Assembly (NCBI RefSeq): GCF_964340395.1
Contig: NC_135553.1
Coordinates: 23,079,449-23,143,448 of the forward strand
DNA length: 64,000 nucleotides
From: Glandiceps talaboti
Lineage: Eukaryota; Hemichordata; Enteropneusta; Spengelidae
Direction of reading: 5' to 3'
The position numbers and the translations under genes were made by a program. This document shows positions 34,841-48,196 of this stretch, in pieces; the first letter of the stretch is position 1, and each line of letters opens with the position of its first letter. Under the pieces are notes generated by a model. That model did no database searches and was not told where the DNA came from. It was given only the letters and a program-made list of their open reading frames with translations.

Positions 34841-37477
34841 TGGCATGACAGGAGAGAACCTTTTCGGATTTACATGTAAAACGGGGAAAGATACGAAAAA
34901 CATAATGCAAAGTCTGAAGCCAAATTAAAGTTGTAATTATTTTAATTATTTTTACCTGCCAAATATTTGCATTTTGGAAATGGCAAGACACGTTCATGTC
35001 GTTTAACTTTACATGTAAACTGTCGGCCAATAAACAAAGTTTAGTCGATTCACAGTCGGCAGTGAGACTGCTCTTGCATAACTTCAACTGCATGCCAAGG
35101 CACACAGTCGCTTGTAAACTGTTATTCCTTTCCAAATGGTTTTATTCTTGTCTATGACGGTCCTAATACAGAACAATGACGTTATTATAGGGATTGGCGA
35201 TATTCTTATAAAATCGGTAGCGATGTCATAAATACTTCCATGCTATGAGCGAAAAACTGGGTCAAAATTTCAGGGCCTCAAGTATGCGTCTCGAATTCAT
35301 CGGAAAATCGGTATTCCTAAATGTAATGCCAAAATTTATTTTGCTGGCACGAAAGAAGAGATATCAGTTGAGGTTTAGGCGTTTTCAGTATCTAAAATGG
35401 GTAACTCTAGTGAAAGTTTCGGCGAGTTGAAAATACCGAAAAATAAGGCCCGTGAGCAGCCATTCAAAGTGTCGCTATCTGGAGCATAGCATATGAGGAT
35501 AGATTATATGGAAATGTGTATTGCGGACTGGCTGATTATGTAGAAGGGGTGCAAAATTTGGATTTGAAGTTTACAACCCTGTTTCGAACAAACACTTGTC
35601 ATTTGGGCGCAGAATGCGTAGAATTATGACTATAGCACATATTACATTGCTTGTTTGACGTCAATAGTGTCTTTTGAAAAGTGGCAGTTTACTTAAAGTC
35701 TCGTCGACTGATTTCCAATATGGCGTCGGTCACAATGCTCATTAACATATTCATTTTTTCTTTAAATTACAAGAAAAAAATCATAAAAAATAAAAATGAA
35801 GATGTGCTGACTTGAAATTAAGAAATCTGAGTAAGCTACCCCCTGCGCATCAACACACCAGATATCAAAGTAATCTGACAAATAGTATTTGAGGAGATGA
35901 TGAAAATGTCATTTTTTGAAAAAAAATCATAAAAAATTGAAAATGGCACAGATCAACTTGGCATGAACAAATCTGAATAGCCTCCCCCCAGGGAACATGC
36001 ACACCAAATATCGAAGAATTCTAACTGTCACTTTCGGAGAAGATGATGAAAATATAAAAAGTTGACAGACACCTGTGATTCACTCTACTCTCTATACTCT
36101 ATACAACCTATACCTAAAGCTACGCTTTCAGCTTTCGCTGACAGCGGAGCTAAAAAAAAAATATTTATAAAATGTTCTGATGATATTGGGATAAGTTTTC
36201 AGTCCAAATAATAAAATAAAATTACTGACAAATGACGTTGTGACTAGAAATGTTTTGATTAATAAACGATCCTAACAACTTGTGAACAGTTTAGGGAACC
36301 CAGTTTCTTGCTGATGAAGGTCTGAGAACCCTGGTATAAATGCAGAAAGCAGAGAATAAGTTCAACTGGCCTTATATAGTTTGCAATATGTTGTACCATA
36401 ATTTTGGTGGAGAACCCCAGTAAGGAACTCAAGTAGAGATTCTAGCTACTTCCTTACACTGACATCACAGTTCCTATAATCAAACAGTCCAGGCATAAAG
36501 GTATAGTATACTTCCATAGGCACTCAAATCAATATGTATGATTTTTTTTATATGTATGGTAAATATTTAATATTTAATATTTTTAATATATAAAATCATA
36601 CAGATTGATTCGAGTGTCTGTGCTGTGTATACTTCCATGGTCGACAGATAATCGAACCTTTCTGATAACCAAACATCCTGGTAATCAAATAGTTCATATC
36701 ATTGTCATATTTTTTTTTTACACATGAATTTTGATTTAATTTGTACAGTAGTCTGACTTAATATCAAAATCACTTTGGCGTCGACATGCTTCATCCACGG
36801 GCTAAAGTCGTTACTTGCTTCTTCCACGGAAAGTCGTTAGTTGGCTAGGTGTATAATAATCCTGTTTGCATACGGAGTAATCCGGGACTCGATTCTGACA
36901 ACTGTCCCTCTTAGAGTCAAGTCAGTAATATCACGGACAACTATTCTTGTCTGTGGTAATCTAGACTCGTGCACCGTCTATAAGCAGGACTCGGTGTATA
37001 GTCCTGCTTGCAGACAGTGCACGGGTCTATAGTACTGACACGGTATCCAGTCAAAACGGCCCCAACGTCAAAACGGCCCCGCCTTTAATGGTCAAAACGG
37101 CCCCAATGGCCCCGCCTTTAATGGGCATAAAATGTACACTTTTGACCCCCTAATTTTGAGACAGTTGTAGAGTTTGCGCCTGTGTTTCAAACCAACCGCG
37201 GTACTTATTTAACTTCAGGTCGAGTGCCCCCTGGATACAAGTACTACGTACATTTCTACGCGTAGCTGTACACACAGTTCTTCTCGTGATTGTTACGGGA
37301 ACCAAACAATAGAGTATTTTCCGTCTCGCGGCAGATCTCGCGAGATATGCAAATAACCTAGCAACGGTTGCTACGGAGGTCAAGCTTTGCGGAGTGGCCA
37401 TGTTGTTCATATGAAAGTCAATGCATTAGTCTGAAAAAAATACTACCGTTTGTGAACATCTACAATCCTAAGTCATC

Positions 37478-37555
37478 ATGGAAGACATTGAAAAATTGAA
37501 AGTACACGAACTAAAGAGCATGTTGCGAAAATATAGCGTGTCAACATCAAGTTAA
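37478..37555 (+). pseudogene. Short SAP-like N-terminal peptide
   Basis: ATG opens MEDIEKLKVHELKSMLRKYS, followed by VSTSS and TAA. The pattern L-K-V-x-E-L-K-x-x-L is that of the first helix of a SAP DNA-binding domain. SAP starts of this kind head transposon proteins that end in a YqaJ nuclease. Twenty-five codons are too few for the whole domain, and the adjacent +1 frame (KLKEKYAS) may be its continuation after a frameshift. Confidence 0.4.
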
Positions 37556-37987
37556 AAGAAAAATACGCCAGTGTCACACTGTCATTATATTTCCGAACTG
37601 ACAGTCATTTCTGGGAATACGTTGTCAGTGCCAAACTTATGCAGCATACTAGATGGCTATAATATTTCAATCTTGAGAAATGGTAATTAATGACAAGCAA
37701 AATCGAGTAGTTTTGATTATTAGTACACATGTACATGGTGGAAACATTTCCCGTCACCAATATTCAATATAAGTATATTAGAATGCAATGCACATGAAGT
37801 GTGGCGTAGTACTACTACACATCCACCAGCCGTAAGCCCTTATGAACCGTTGACATTTACGCTGTTGACAAATACGGACGAAAGCTAAAAGTCTTACACA
37901 TTTTTAGAGTGCCAATGTCCCGTTTCGGTCCTAGAGTTCAGAATTGAAAAGTTCTTAATTATCGTCACAGATCGGGAAATCATAGTC

Positions 37988-38188
37988 AGTTCCTGACAAT
38001 CGTATTCCGATTTTACCACATGTTATCTTCATACAACAATATCTACCAGTCTAGTTCCCAATGACCGTATTCCAATTTTACCCTACCTTAATAACGTAGA
38101 GTAAAATCGGAATACGGTCGTCATGAACTAGACTAGTACTGTATGAAGATAACTTAGAGTAAAATCGGAATACAATCGTCAGGAACTA
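37988..38188. repeat. 200-bp palindrome
   Basis: The left half (AGTTCCTGACAATCGTATTC, then TGTTATCTTCATAC, CTAGTTCCCAATGACCG) is read back in inverted order in the right half, with the centre at about 38088. The unit TAAAATCGGAATAC appears four times in all, twice in each orientation. Confidence 0.88.
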
Positions 38189-39196
38189 GAATTGGGAATC
38201 ACCGGCGATGCGTGAAACACGTGTACGTGTCAGCCATGTTTATACTTGAGTTCGATGAACATGTTGTAGAACTCATAGTCCAAATTCGTAAAATAAAACG
38301 ACATAGTATCTCTAAATTTTAATTTTAAATGCATATATATAGCTCATTTATAAATGTATATGATAAAATCAAAGACAGCGAAAAAAATTCTCAACCGATT
38401 TCAAAGTTTTTAGCGGACCCTGACGAATTTAGCTGACGAATTACGGACTAAGAATTACATCATTGCCAACTATTAACACTAACAGCACGTTATACAGTAA
38501 AGTGATCGCGTACACGTTGTTGTGTTGGTTTTTAGACGACGCTACGCGACGTATAAAAAGTCTATGGAAAATTTATGACATTGTATCAAATTTTAGACAT
38601 TGTTTAAAAATAGGAATACAATATTCGCGACCTGACATGCAAGTTTTCAACCATAGGGCCTGCGATCCTCGAGTGGATCCAACTCTAGTAATATTTTCAA
38701 GTTCATGTTGAAACTGTCAATCTCAACCGCTCTTCATCTGCGCCCAGACGGCCAAAAATCACCGTCACGTCTGACGGCTAGTTATGAATTTCACATACGC
38801 ACATCGTTTTTACAACCATACTTTAAAAGTTTGCTTCCCTTGATCTATCATACCATGGAAGTATACTTCCATGATCATACGTATTGCACTGTACGTGACG
38901 TCGAGAACAATGGTGTTGCTAAGCGGTTGACACTTCAGCTTGACCACCCGAATGTGGTTGCTATGCACTCAATGGCGTCTCCCGCGAGACGGGTAATGGT
39001 CTATTGGTACTTGTCAATCTCCCATAAAGGCGGGGGCCTTTTTGACCTTTTAAAGGCGGGCCGTTTTGACGTTGGGGCCGGTAACTACACCGGTAACCAC
39101 TGACACAACACAACCCTAAATAGAGGGACAGAATAGAGTCCCGGATTACTCCGTATGCAAGCAGGACTACAATGTAGGTGTATAGTTGCATTAAAC

Positions 39197-39239
39197 CATG
39201 GCTCTATTATTGAGAAGCCTTCTCAATAATAGATCCATG
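39197..39239. repeat. Perfect-stem short palindrome
   Basis: CATGG, one unpaired base and TCTATTATTGAGAAG are followed by the inverted sequence back to CCATG with almost no loop. It lies 350 bp upstream of the CEP20 start. Confidence 0.85.
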
Positions 39240-39544
39240 ATAAAACTTACCTAGTACCTCCGAGTCCGAGTGAGATGAAACTCTGAAAGTGAAACAGTTG
39301 ACAACGAAAACCTGACAATGACTTTGAAATCAGAGACAAACTGCACTCACAACTCAATGCTGTGCTTTCATATACAAATGTGAACAGATTACAATCGTTT
39401 ACGTCATTTTCTATTTGTGAGTGTGTGACTGGACGAGCTGACTCGACTATTCATCATGTTTATGTTACACTGCACTAGTATAGTAGTAATGACCTAATCA
39501 CCAGAAATAACAACATAGCGTAACCTTTGACCTTTACCGACCTA

Positions 39545-39552
39545 TGACGTCA
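39545..39552. promoter_or_regulatory. Full CRE palindrome upstream of CEP20 start
   Basis: TGACGTCA lies 38 bp upstream of the ATG. An ETS-like AGGAAGT follows at about 39557. CREB/ATF and ETS sites close to the start are usual in TATA-less promoters of broadly expressed genes; binding is inferred. Confidence 0.5.
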
Positions 39553-39589
39553 AACAGGAAGTAGCGCAATTTTCAAAACAGTTTCGACC

Positions 39590-42500
39590 ATGGCGAATGT
39601 ACAGGAGCTGAAATCAGGTGATTTTAACCTTAAATTGATTCAAACACCTCTTATACGTTTACTTATTAGCTATAAGTGATGACATTTATGTAAGAATCGG
39701 TTCTGTAGATAGTTTTGCTTACTTTTAAAGACGTATTTATAGTGCTAATTTTAACGACGTTTTTTGACTTGCTCAGTCATGTTTGTTTGGAAAGCTGTCG
39801 GTACAATAATTCAATTTCGCTTCAATCAAAGTGTAAATATCCTAAGACAAACTTCATAGTTTTTTCCAACTACATCGATTAATATGCTGCATTAAACATA
39901 TACATCTTAAACGTAGAAAGCTTTGTAGATATATCTGTTCAGACGTCTAGTGAACAACATGCATGCATTTATTGTCTTGATCAAATTCAAAAGGTCAGTG
40001 GACAGCTCTTTCGTCTTGATAAAGGACAACTGAACTTGAAGCCAGGAATCCATGTTTATACCAAGCCATTTCACTGATCAGCATTCATTTAATGTGCACT
40101 GGACAGTATGGATTTTAGCACCAGGATAATTTGTCTCTTATTTAATGATTTCCAAATTCCTATACGTTTGAGCTCTAGGGACTATGGTTTGAGTTTTGAC
40201 ACTAATTTACATAAATAGATCTTGCGAGAAAAAACTTATTTTAATTATAGTATACTGATGGAAAACATTTTAGCCACTTGATTTTCATGGCCGGCTATAA
40301 CAATAGTTTTGACATCAAGTCCACAACAAATGGACATATTTGTCTTTAGCATAAAAGAATGTCATTTGATCCAATTTAACCACATGGAGCTCAGGCTCAG
40401 TTAGTTTTGTTTATGCAAATAAATACAAACAAACAAGTAAACAAACAAACAAAAACATAAATAAACAGATAAATGAGTTGATAAATACATGAATAAACAA
40501 CAAACAAACAAGCAAAAACCCCCCAAAAAAACCACATGCATTGGTGACTCTTTTTTTAAATTGGGGGGGGGGGGGGATTAGTGTTTGTTTGTTGTTGTTT
40601 ATTCATGTATTTATCTACTCATTTATCTGTTTATTTATGTTTTTGTTTGTTTGTTTACTTGTTTGTTTGTTTGTATTTGTAAACAAAACAAAACTAACTG
40701 AGCCTGAGCCCCCTGTGATTTAACATTTGCAGATGAACTCCAAATGTCATAATAAAAATAATGAGTTTAGTAACATAAAAAGACTTGTACTCTCTGTGGC
40801 AGATTGGCAGGTCTTATAAAACTAAACTGTTCATATTGGCAGGTCTTATAAAACTAAACTGTTCATATTGTTCTTTCATTAATTTAACACTTTCAATTTC
40901 TTTTCAACATTTCTCCTTGTCATGTGTCATTTGTGCAAAAATATAGCCCAGGTATAAAACTTAAAATAACTAATTACTTCTTTTTTTTTCTAAATCATTT
41001 GCTATATTAGTGTTGAAGGAAACACTTGAGAATAGAGGTGCCCTTGGTCAAATCAAAGCCAGAATTCGAGCTGAAGTTTTCAATGCCTTGGATGACCAGA
41101 CAGACCCAAGACCACCGCTGACTAATGAAAATATGCTAATAAACGAACTCATCAGGGAGTATTTAGAATTCAATAAATACAAGTACACTGAATCTGTACT
41201 GCTTGCAGGTAAGAGTAAACACAGTTGTGAGAATAGTATTACTCAGCATTAGCAGTAGTCCCATGTCCACAGACTACCAATTCTTGTCATGGGAATACCA
41301 TAATTTGCAACTGGTAGTCCGCTCAGACTACCACTGACTGTGCAGTGATTTTAAGGATGGAAGATTTACAGATATAAAAGTATATTTATAACACACATAT
41401 TTCCAATAGAGGAACTCTGTTTTCAGCTCAGGAATATGGGACTACTGGTCACCGTCCTTGGGCTACCAGTATTCTTCACTAAGGGATTTAGCAGGGCGTG
41501 GCTCCCTGGTATCAACAGCCAGTGCCCTGCTTGAATGTTTTGTGCCCTGGTATATCAATCTTGTGCATTACAGCATAGTCTGCAACCTTCCATGAACACT
41601 TGCATCCTTTGAACCCGCCAATTGGTAGCCCACTATCACTACCAAAGAAAAAAGTGCTACTACTTATGTGTTTCCATATTAGCTATATTCACATTTAGCA
41701 AAATTTTGGCCATGCCCTAGTTCCAGTAAACAAAATAAAAATAATCCCAGATTAAATCTTGGTCTGTGTCCACATTGCCACTAGGCTAACCAAAACCAGA
41801 CCATTAACACTGCTTTCTGATTCAAGGACAACTCTGACATCTCATCATGGGCACATTTTTCACCCTGTAACACTTGCTTTCGCTCTGGGATGAAATCTTG
41901 TCCAAGTCTGGCCTGAACCAAACTGTTCACACTTCTTTTTTAATCCATCGCTGGGACCTGGCCATGGCCTGGTTCTAGCTGAAAGTCCCAATGTGAACCC
42001 CCTATGGATTTTTGTGGATTAGGGTTAGACACCCTCAGCATAAGCTGGTTTGTATTTTAAGGAGGGGGGGGGGGGGGAGAATGTGTGTTTATACTTGGTA
42101 GGGATGTACAACAAATCCCATGCCACATACTCCATGTACTCCATTTTAGACTGTATATTAACATTCCATGTCTTGACCAGTAAAATGCATGCATTGCACA
42201 AGCACTGTAATACAATTCATGATGGGGCAAAGTCCAAAATTAATTGTAGTACGTTTGTCCAGTCACATGTTTGTTGTCTCGTCAAGCCTACGGCAGAGTG
42301 GAAAGAGTACACCCCATTTTGGACCAAAAATACTATTGAATAGAGAGATACTTAAAGGGCCACAATCTGTGTTGATATGTTTTTGTGATGTAATATATTT
42401 CTGCATATTAAAAGTTACTCTAATTATTCTACTGACTGATGCAGTGATGTATACTTACTTGTAGCCACCACTTGCAATTAACTGAATTCAAACCTGGTAT

Positions 42501-45161
42501 TAGGATATAACATACAAATGATCTGATGACATAATTTATTACTATGCAATCAACAGTTCTAATAATGCCAGAACACAATTGTAGGCTCATAGAAAATATA
42601 CATCGACATTAACATTATACGATTTGCATAAAGAAGAGGGGATCCACCATGAACAGGGATGAAGGGGCTTACAACCTGAGTACCGTGTGGACTGGTCTAC
42701 TTTCGCCGATACCACTAAGAGGCAAACAGTTCTGAAGATGGCTGCCGATGGTAGTCGAAACATCAACGTTCTCTGGTATGAAAAATTATCTTGGTTGTGA
42801 AATATAACTATTTTTCTCAAGCTTTCCTCCTACTTCAAGCATTCTTTATTATATCATTCACTCATGTAGAATCAGGCCAGCCATCAACTCCTCTGGACAG
42901 ACAGTTTCTTACAAATGAATTAAACATAGCAGAAGACAGAGACACAGCTACAGTGTGAGTATAAATATTTCAATATATTCTTTGTACTTCACACCTTTAA
43001 TCCCTTTACCTTACCTTGGTACATGTAAGCCTTTGGTTACTAGAAAGTTGGAATGTAAGAATGTTGTTGTGGTGCCCTAACGTAAGAATTTTGTCATTTA
43101 GGCAAAAACAAAAGATTTGTTTTCGGTCAGTGCGTGTATCACTAAAATACCTTCGCTTCAGTCTTTTTGTGTGTGTGCGTTTGTCCAGTGGGACACACAA
43201 AAATACTTCAGTGAAGACAACTGCCGAGCCAATCATGAACAAGCAAATGACGTCTGTTCCAAACACACACTTGCTCTAAAGTACTAGTCTAAATAAAAAG
43301 ATCAGTAACTGCCATAAATACATGTAGTAGATTGAGCGACAGGTTTGTTGAGAATAAAAAATAAATAAAAATCGCATCATCACACCACTTTAGACAAAAT
43401 GTGCAGGCCAGAAACAATTCTCCAGTGTGTTGAGGGTATATTGGTACTATATAGAATCTAACAGGTCATAACATAATATTTTCCCAAATGTTATGGTAGA
43501 ATGCATAATAGTCTGTTTGTTTTGAATTGGCTGGCCCCTCAGTAGTAAAGCCAAAGAATTAAAATTGTGTGATTCTGAGAACGCCCCAATTTCAAAACAG
43601 TGTGGGTAGGTAGGAAATTTGTTATTTATTTTTTTAGTATAAAAAAAAAGTGTTTTGATCTTGTTCAGGCTGTTACAATGTATGTAGAGGTCAACAGAGA
43701 TTTGTTATTGATGTGTTCACACTTTTCATATGATATGCAGAAGACAGTGTTTTCTACACTGCATTCTGCCATGTTGTTTTGATCACAAGACAATAATGTC
43801 ATCGAATCTCACTATTTCTGCCACGACTTTACAAAAAATTTTGATTTTTTGATTTTGTTTTTTGTCAATTACCCCTTAAAAAGTTGAGGGACAATAGTGA
43901 AAAAATTAGGTTGATCAGGTTACCAAACATTTTTTTTTGGGGGGGGGGGGGGGGGGGGGGGGGGCTAAGCAACCTTGTTAGAATACTGTTGGTAGTTTAT
44001 GTCAACACAAAAACAGGTACTCAGATGTTTAAATGCTTTACATGTGTCTACACAGACCTCTTCTATATGGTATTGTGGCCCACTTTCTGAGTCGCAGTAA
44101 GGATGGGTCAGGCAGAGTCGGAACTCTCAGGTCATCAGCTGCTAGACAAACATCACCAAGTAAATACAGGACAACAAAACTGGCAGCAGAGAGAGATCTT
44201 GGTAAGCAAGATATTCATGTAATGTTATTGTTATGTTGTCAACAGGCACAAATTAAGGTCTCCAAGTGAAATTCATTGCACTCTCATACAACAAATATAC
44301 AATAGTACCGGGTATTATGCATAGCACTGCCAATGTGATGCTGAGCCAATTCACATACCTTAAGCACTGGAACAACCAAGATTTGGCACTGGAGCAATTG
44401 AAAATGTAGCTGTATTAACCCCAACCAACCTCAATAACAAAATACTCTTATTACTTTGCTTGGTTTTCAAAACTGCCAGGGCAATCAAAACATTCCATTA
44501 ATTAGAAACTGCATTCTTACCAATAATTTTTTTTAATGAATTCAGGATGTAGCTTCTGTCCACATATTGGCAGTCTCTTGGTAGAGTGTAGACTGAGAGA
44601 TTATAATTCTGGGTGTTCCTTATGCTTTCATTTACAAGCTATGATGATGTACAAAAGTAGTGAATCTTTCAGTCTAGTTCATACATAGCATTACTTAAAC
44701 ATGTAACACCCAGATGATAACCAGACCTTGAAAACAAATAGTAGAAAGGGTTTCATATGGATCGCTAGTTCACTATATTAAAAGTGAAAATGATAACACT
44801 AAATTCAGATCTTGATATGTGGAGTGGTCACAGACATACTACATGCATGGAAATTCCCCAAACAGAAAGGAAAGCTGAGCAAAAGTGGGAAGTTTCTTTC
44901 AAAAACCTACCTGGATGTGCAGTTCAACATCACTATAAGTAGCTATTATGTTATGCAACACAGTATTATAGCAAAAATAATTTGGATGAATTTTGTCTTT
45001 GCTTAGAATTCGAAATGGGAAAGTAGATTTTAGATTTTTGATTTTTCCATTTGTCTATTGAACTGCATTCTTCATCTTATTTGTATTCTGTAGATCTTCA
45101 AACAACAACGCATGGATTGGAGGCTGAACCATTAGAAATGAGAGGTGCTGGAACAAGATGA
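39590..45161 (+). CDS. CEP20: Centrosomal protein 20 (FOP N-terminal-like, LisH)
   Basis: Five coding exons (39590-39617, 41011-41208, 42870-42954, 44056-44201, 45094-45161) join in phase to exactly 174 residues, the length of human CEP20/FOPNL. The start is MANVQELKSVLKETLENRGA. The central block IKARIRAEVFNALDD is near-invariant in the family. The LisH dimerisation motif runs about residues 48-77 (NENMLINELIREYLEFNKYK). The block LDRQFLTNELN and then VPLLYGIVAHFLSRSKDG complete the conserved region. The tail is Ser/Arg/Lys-rich. The family acts at the centrosome, centriolar satellites and basal body and is needed for cilium formation. The ATG was chosen because it gives the family start directly and a phase-1 GTGATT donor follows. 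A CRE lies 38 bp upstream. Confidence 0.96.
40381..40717. mobile_element. Inverted-repeat element with 7-bp target duplication, copy 1
   Basis: Ends are CACATGGAGCTCAGGCTCAG and CTGAGCCTGAGCCCCCTGTG, inverted. ATTTAAC flanks both sides (40374-40380 and 40718-40724). The inner part is TTTG/CAAA-rich with a G14-like run near 40565. It lies in intron 1 of CEP20. A relative is at 49234-49459. Confidence 0.87.
42353..42617 (+). repeat. Dispersed repeat, about 270 bp, copy 2
   Basis: Same blocks in the same order as 33409-33688. It lies in intron 2 of CEP20. Confidence 0.75.
43939..43964 (+). repeat. Poly-G run of about 26 bases in CEP20 intron 3
   Basis: An uninterrupted G run preceded by a T run, about 90 bp upstream of exon 4. 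Its exact length is likely to be unreliable in an assembly. Confidence 0.9.
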
Positions 45162-45496
45162 AAGGAGCAGTTCAAACAATCATTTTAATCATTGGAAATT
45201 CACTAGCCAAAAATTATTGACAATTGAAAGCAATAAGGTTGATATATTAATTATATTGATCACAAAAAAATTGAAAAATTTGATAATATGTTTCATTTTG
45301 TTTGTGACTACATTATTTCATAGAACCCCATAAGGATGTACCATAACTAACGAGCCAAACCAACCCTCATCTTCCATGACCAAAGCTGACACATATACTT
45401 ATACAGTAGTGTTTTGGTTCCCAAAGTTCTAATTATATATAGAGAGAGGGTGATTTTACTTTGCCACTCTTGTTGAAGGGGAATACACTGAGTCCA

Positions 45497-45711
45497 TTCA
45501 TGTTTTGCTACAAGTGAAAATTTCTACTTGCAGAGTAAAAATATTTCTTGGTAGCGAATCCCAAAGTTTCACCAGCATCCCTTCAGCATCATCAGGGGAA
45601 TACTACAATGGGTTGTACTAAATCTCTCTGACAATTGTGATGATACATGTAGTGTGAACGGTCCAGCCATTGGTCCGCGTGTGAACCACAAGTGTACCCT
45701 CTAGTGATAGC

Positions 45712-45742
<31 letters not shown>

Positions 45743-46205
45743 GGAGGGGGGGGGGGGGGGGGGGGGGGCAAAATGAGAAAACTGAGATTTCTTGAGAGTC
45801 ACCACATAGTAAGAGATAGGGGAATATCAAATTTTGGTGCAGCACTACAAATTGTGTGCACCAGTGGTACATCAAATTGGCTTAGAGGGCACACTGGTAA
45901 CCACTCACTCACTCAATCACTCACTACCCCACGTCTGGATAGCATTTGTGCTAATTCATTTTGCCACCAAAGTTTTTTGGATCCAATCACAGTATAGTAC
46001 TTTAACAGGCTATTGTGATAAGATATATTATCCAATCAATCTCCTTTTTGAAATGTACATAAAAATGTTATCCTGTTTTGTATCTGGTGAATAAACAATT
46101 CAATTAAATTCAATTCAATATAAGCAAACTTTGGGGTTCACTACCAAACCATTGTCATTTTTTTACTCTGTAAGTAGAAATTTTCATTTGTAATGATGAA
46201 CTCAC
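45497..46205. mobile_element. Foldback element with T-run/G-run interior
   Basis: The arm at about 45497-45580 (GAAAATTTCTACTTGCAGAG) is matched inverted at about 46125-46205 (CTCTGTAAGTAGAAATTTTC). The interior contains a T28-like run followed by a G23 run (45714-45768). It lies just 3' of CEP20. Confidence 0.72.
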
Positions 46206-47098
46206 AGTCTGTAAACATTCACTCTCATGAAATTTACTTGTCATATTTTACTTGCTGGAATGTTGGCAGAACTCAAATCTTGTCTTTACCATAATGTATA
46301 ACAAATTTAAACGTATGTACATAAAAAGGCAAGGAAACCAAATTTGTCTTCAACTTTATTAACAACGCTAAAAGACAATTTTTAATACCATTTAAAGCAA
46401 GCATCGACACTATCTTTATATGAGAATATAGTTTAATTACGGTTTTATGTACTTCAAACAAAAAAGTTCCACTTGTGACAACTTTAAAGACAGTTTGTTG
46501 GATTGATAATAATTATGCAATAACTGGAAGGGACAGCTTTTGCCAATATTTGTTTGAAGATTAGGTAGCCTCCATATGCATAATGAATTCAGGTGTTCCT
46601 GATGCCCCTACCCCCCCCCCCCCCTCAAAAAGAGACTCGTCATTCAATTTGTTGACAATATATATTGTACTTAAAATACCTGAAATAGCAAATACACGTA
46701 AATTGAAACAGGTTTCCATGTAGTCATTTGTGTTCATTATTTGATGTAAATAAAATTGATGATTTAGAGACAATGTCATTAGATGCTTTATTCTTTTGTA
46801 TGTAACTAACATTTGAAGCATACATTTTTATTTTTATTTTCGTTTTATCAATATTCTTACCTCACTTTGGAATATTTTGTTGTTTGTTCCTGTATATGTT
46901 TTTTGGGGGTTTTTTTAATCGTCTTTTTAGTAGTGTGTGTATTTTTAATTTTTTCTTAGTGCTGCTCCTAACAATCTTAGTGAGCCCCTGATACAAAAGG
47001 GATGCAATAAATAAATAAATACATGTGTTGAAACTTGAAAGATAAATCTTCAAAAGCTGTGTGCTATACATTGTAGGTACTAGTATTGTAGGAAGTGG
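46206..47098. other. Non-coding stretch
   Basis: No gene, recognisable repeat family or long inverted repeat was seen. There is a C-run at about 46612-46624. Confidence 0.6.
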
Positions 47099-47468
47099 TT
47101 AGGCGTAAAAAAGAAATTGTGTTCCAATTACGCTCAAGTTTAGAATAGGTGGGGTATGTAGATTTTTTTTTTCATGTGTGAGTGTCTAGTTTTGTTAGTT
47201 ATAATTTATTTTTTTCCTTTTTTTCCATATAGTCTCTGTGTTATTGGTTTCTTCCTATCAGTTGTACAGCCTTTACAGATTGGAAGAACAGTTTTATATT
47301 GTCTTTTTTTATTGATGTCCGTTTTCGCATCCACTGCTTCTCGCAAAATATATAAAAAAATTGAGATTTTATTTTATTTTTTCTCAAATACATAAAAAAA
47401 AGTTTAGGGTCAGCAGTGAAAACAAAGTGGGGTTGGGTAACCAGGACCAAACAATTTTATTTTAGGCC
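47099..47468 (-). mobile_element. MITE, GGTTCCGGTTAC family, copy 3 (inverted)
   Basis: Left end ATTGTGTTCCAATTACGCTC and right end GGTAACCAGGACCAAACAAT, the reverse orientation of the other three copies. The ends are more diverged here. Confidence 0.8.
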
Positions 47469-48196
47469 TTACCATTAAATCCAAGGACCATTTGTACCCT
47501 ATCTATCAAGCCAATGTACACTATACCATCAACAAACAGAAGGCAGGTAATTTATTGAAGTTCCAGAAAAGATTTGATGTGTTTTGCTAAAAAGTAATAG
47601 AAAGCTACACATACTGGGATGTTAAAGAAGAAAATAAAGGCATTTTCATAAACTGGGTGCTGGAGAGGTTGCATTTCTTATTACATCACCAACGTATACA
47701 ATAATTTCTGATTTCACAGAACCATCAAGTTGATCTTGTGCCTTTAATTTATAGGGTGTCTTTGCTGTGGGCCATCGCCTCATGGATGTCAGCAGAAATA
47801 ATATATTCATGGTTACACAATGAATATTCATGAGACATTTTACACACAGGAATAAGCACTCAGGAGTCATGAATATTGCACAAGATCAATTAATGTTTAT
47901 TAAAGTCGCAACTAATTGTAGGTCATGTAAAATCATGAAATGTCTCTCCAGAACCCATAATAGCTAAGATATTTGTCTGAATTCCCCATTAACCTGTTTG
48001 ACTTTGATACAGAATATATCAATGTCTTTATTATGTGCAGCAACCTCTCAACAAACAAAGAATCATATATTCTGGCTGAAACCTTGTACCATGATTTGTT
48101 TCCGTTCTTTGGCCATGTCCTGACGTACTGGTACAAATAAGTTTCAGACACTTTTTTTTATGTAGTACATTTGACAGACAAAAGAAATAGAATTAA

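Larger units (their letters stand above)
36855..39178. mobile_element. 2.3-kb element with inverted ends and internal GGCCCC repeats
   Basis: The left end has TTGCATACGGAGTAATCCGG and the right end CCGGATTACTCCGTATGCAA. Further in, CCCCAACGTCAAAACGGCCC and its neighbours at 37060-37130 recur inverted at 39010-39085. The interior encloses a 200-bp palindrome (37988-38188) and a short SAP-like reading frame (37478-37555). This looks like a decayed DNA transposon; the superfamily is not clear from the ends. It lies between the divergent ADPRH and CEP20 genes. Confidence 0.75.
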
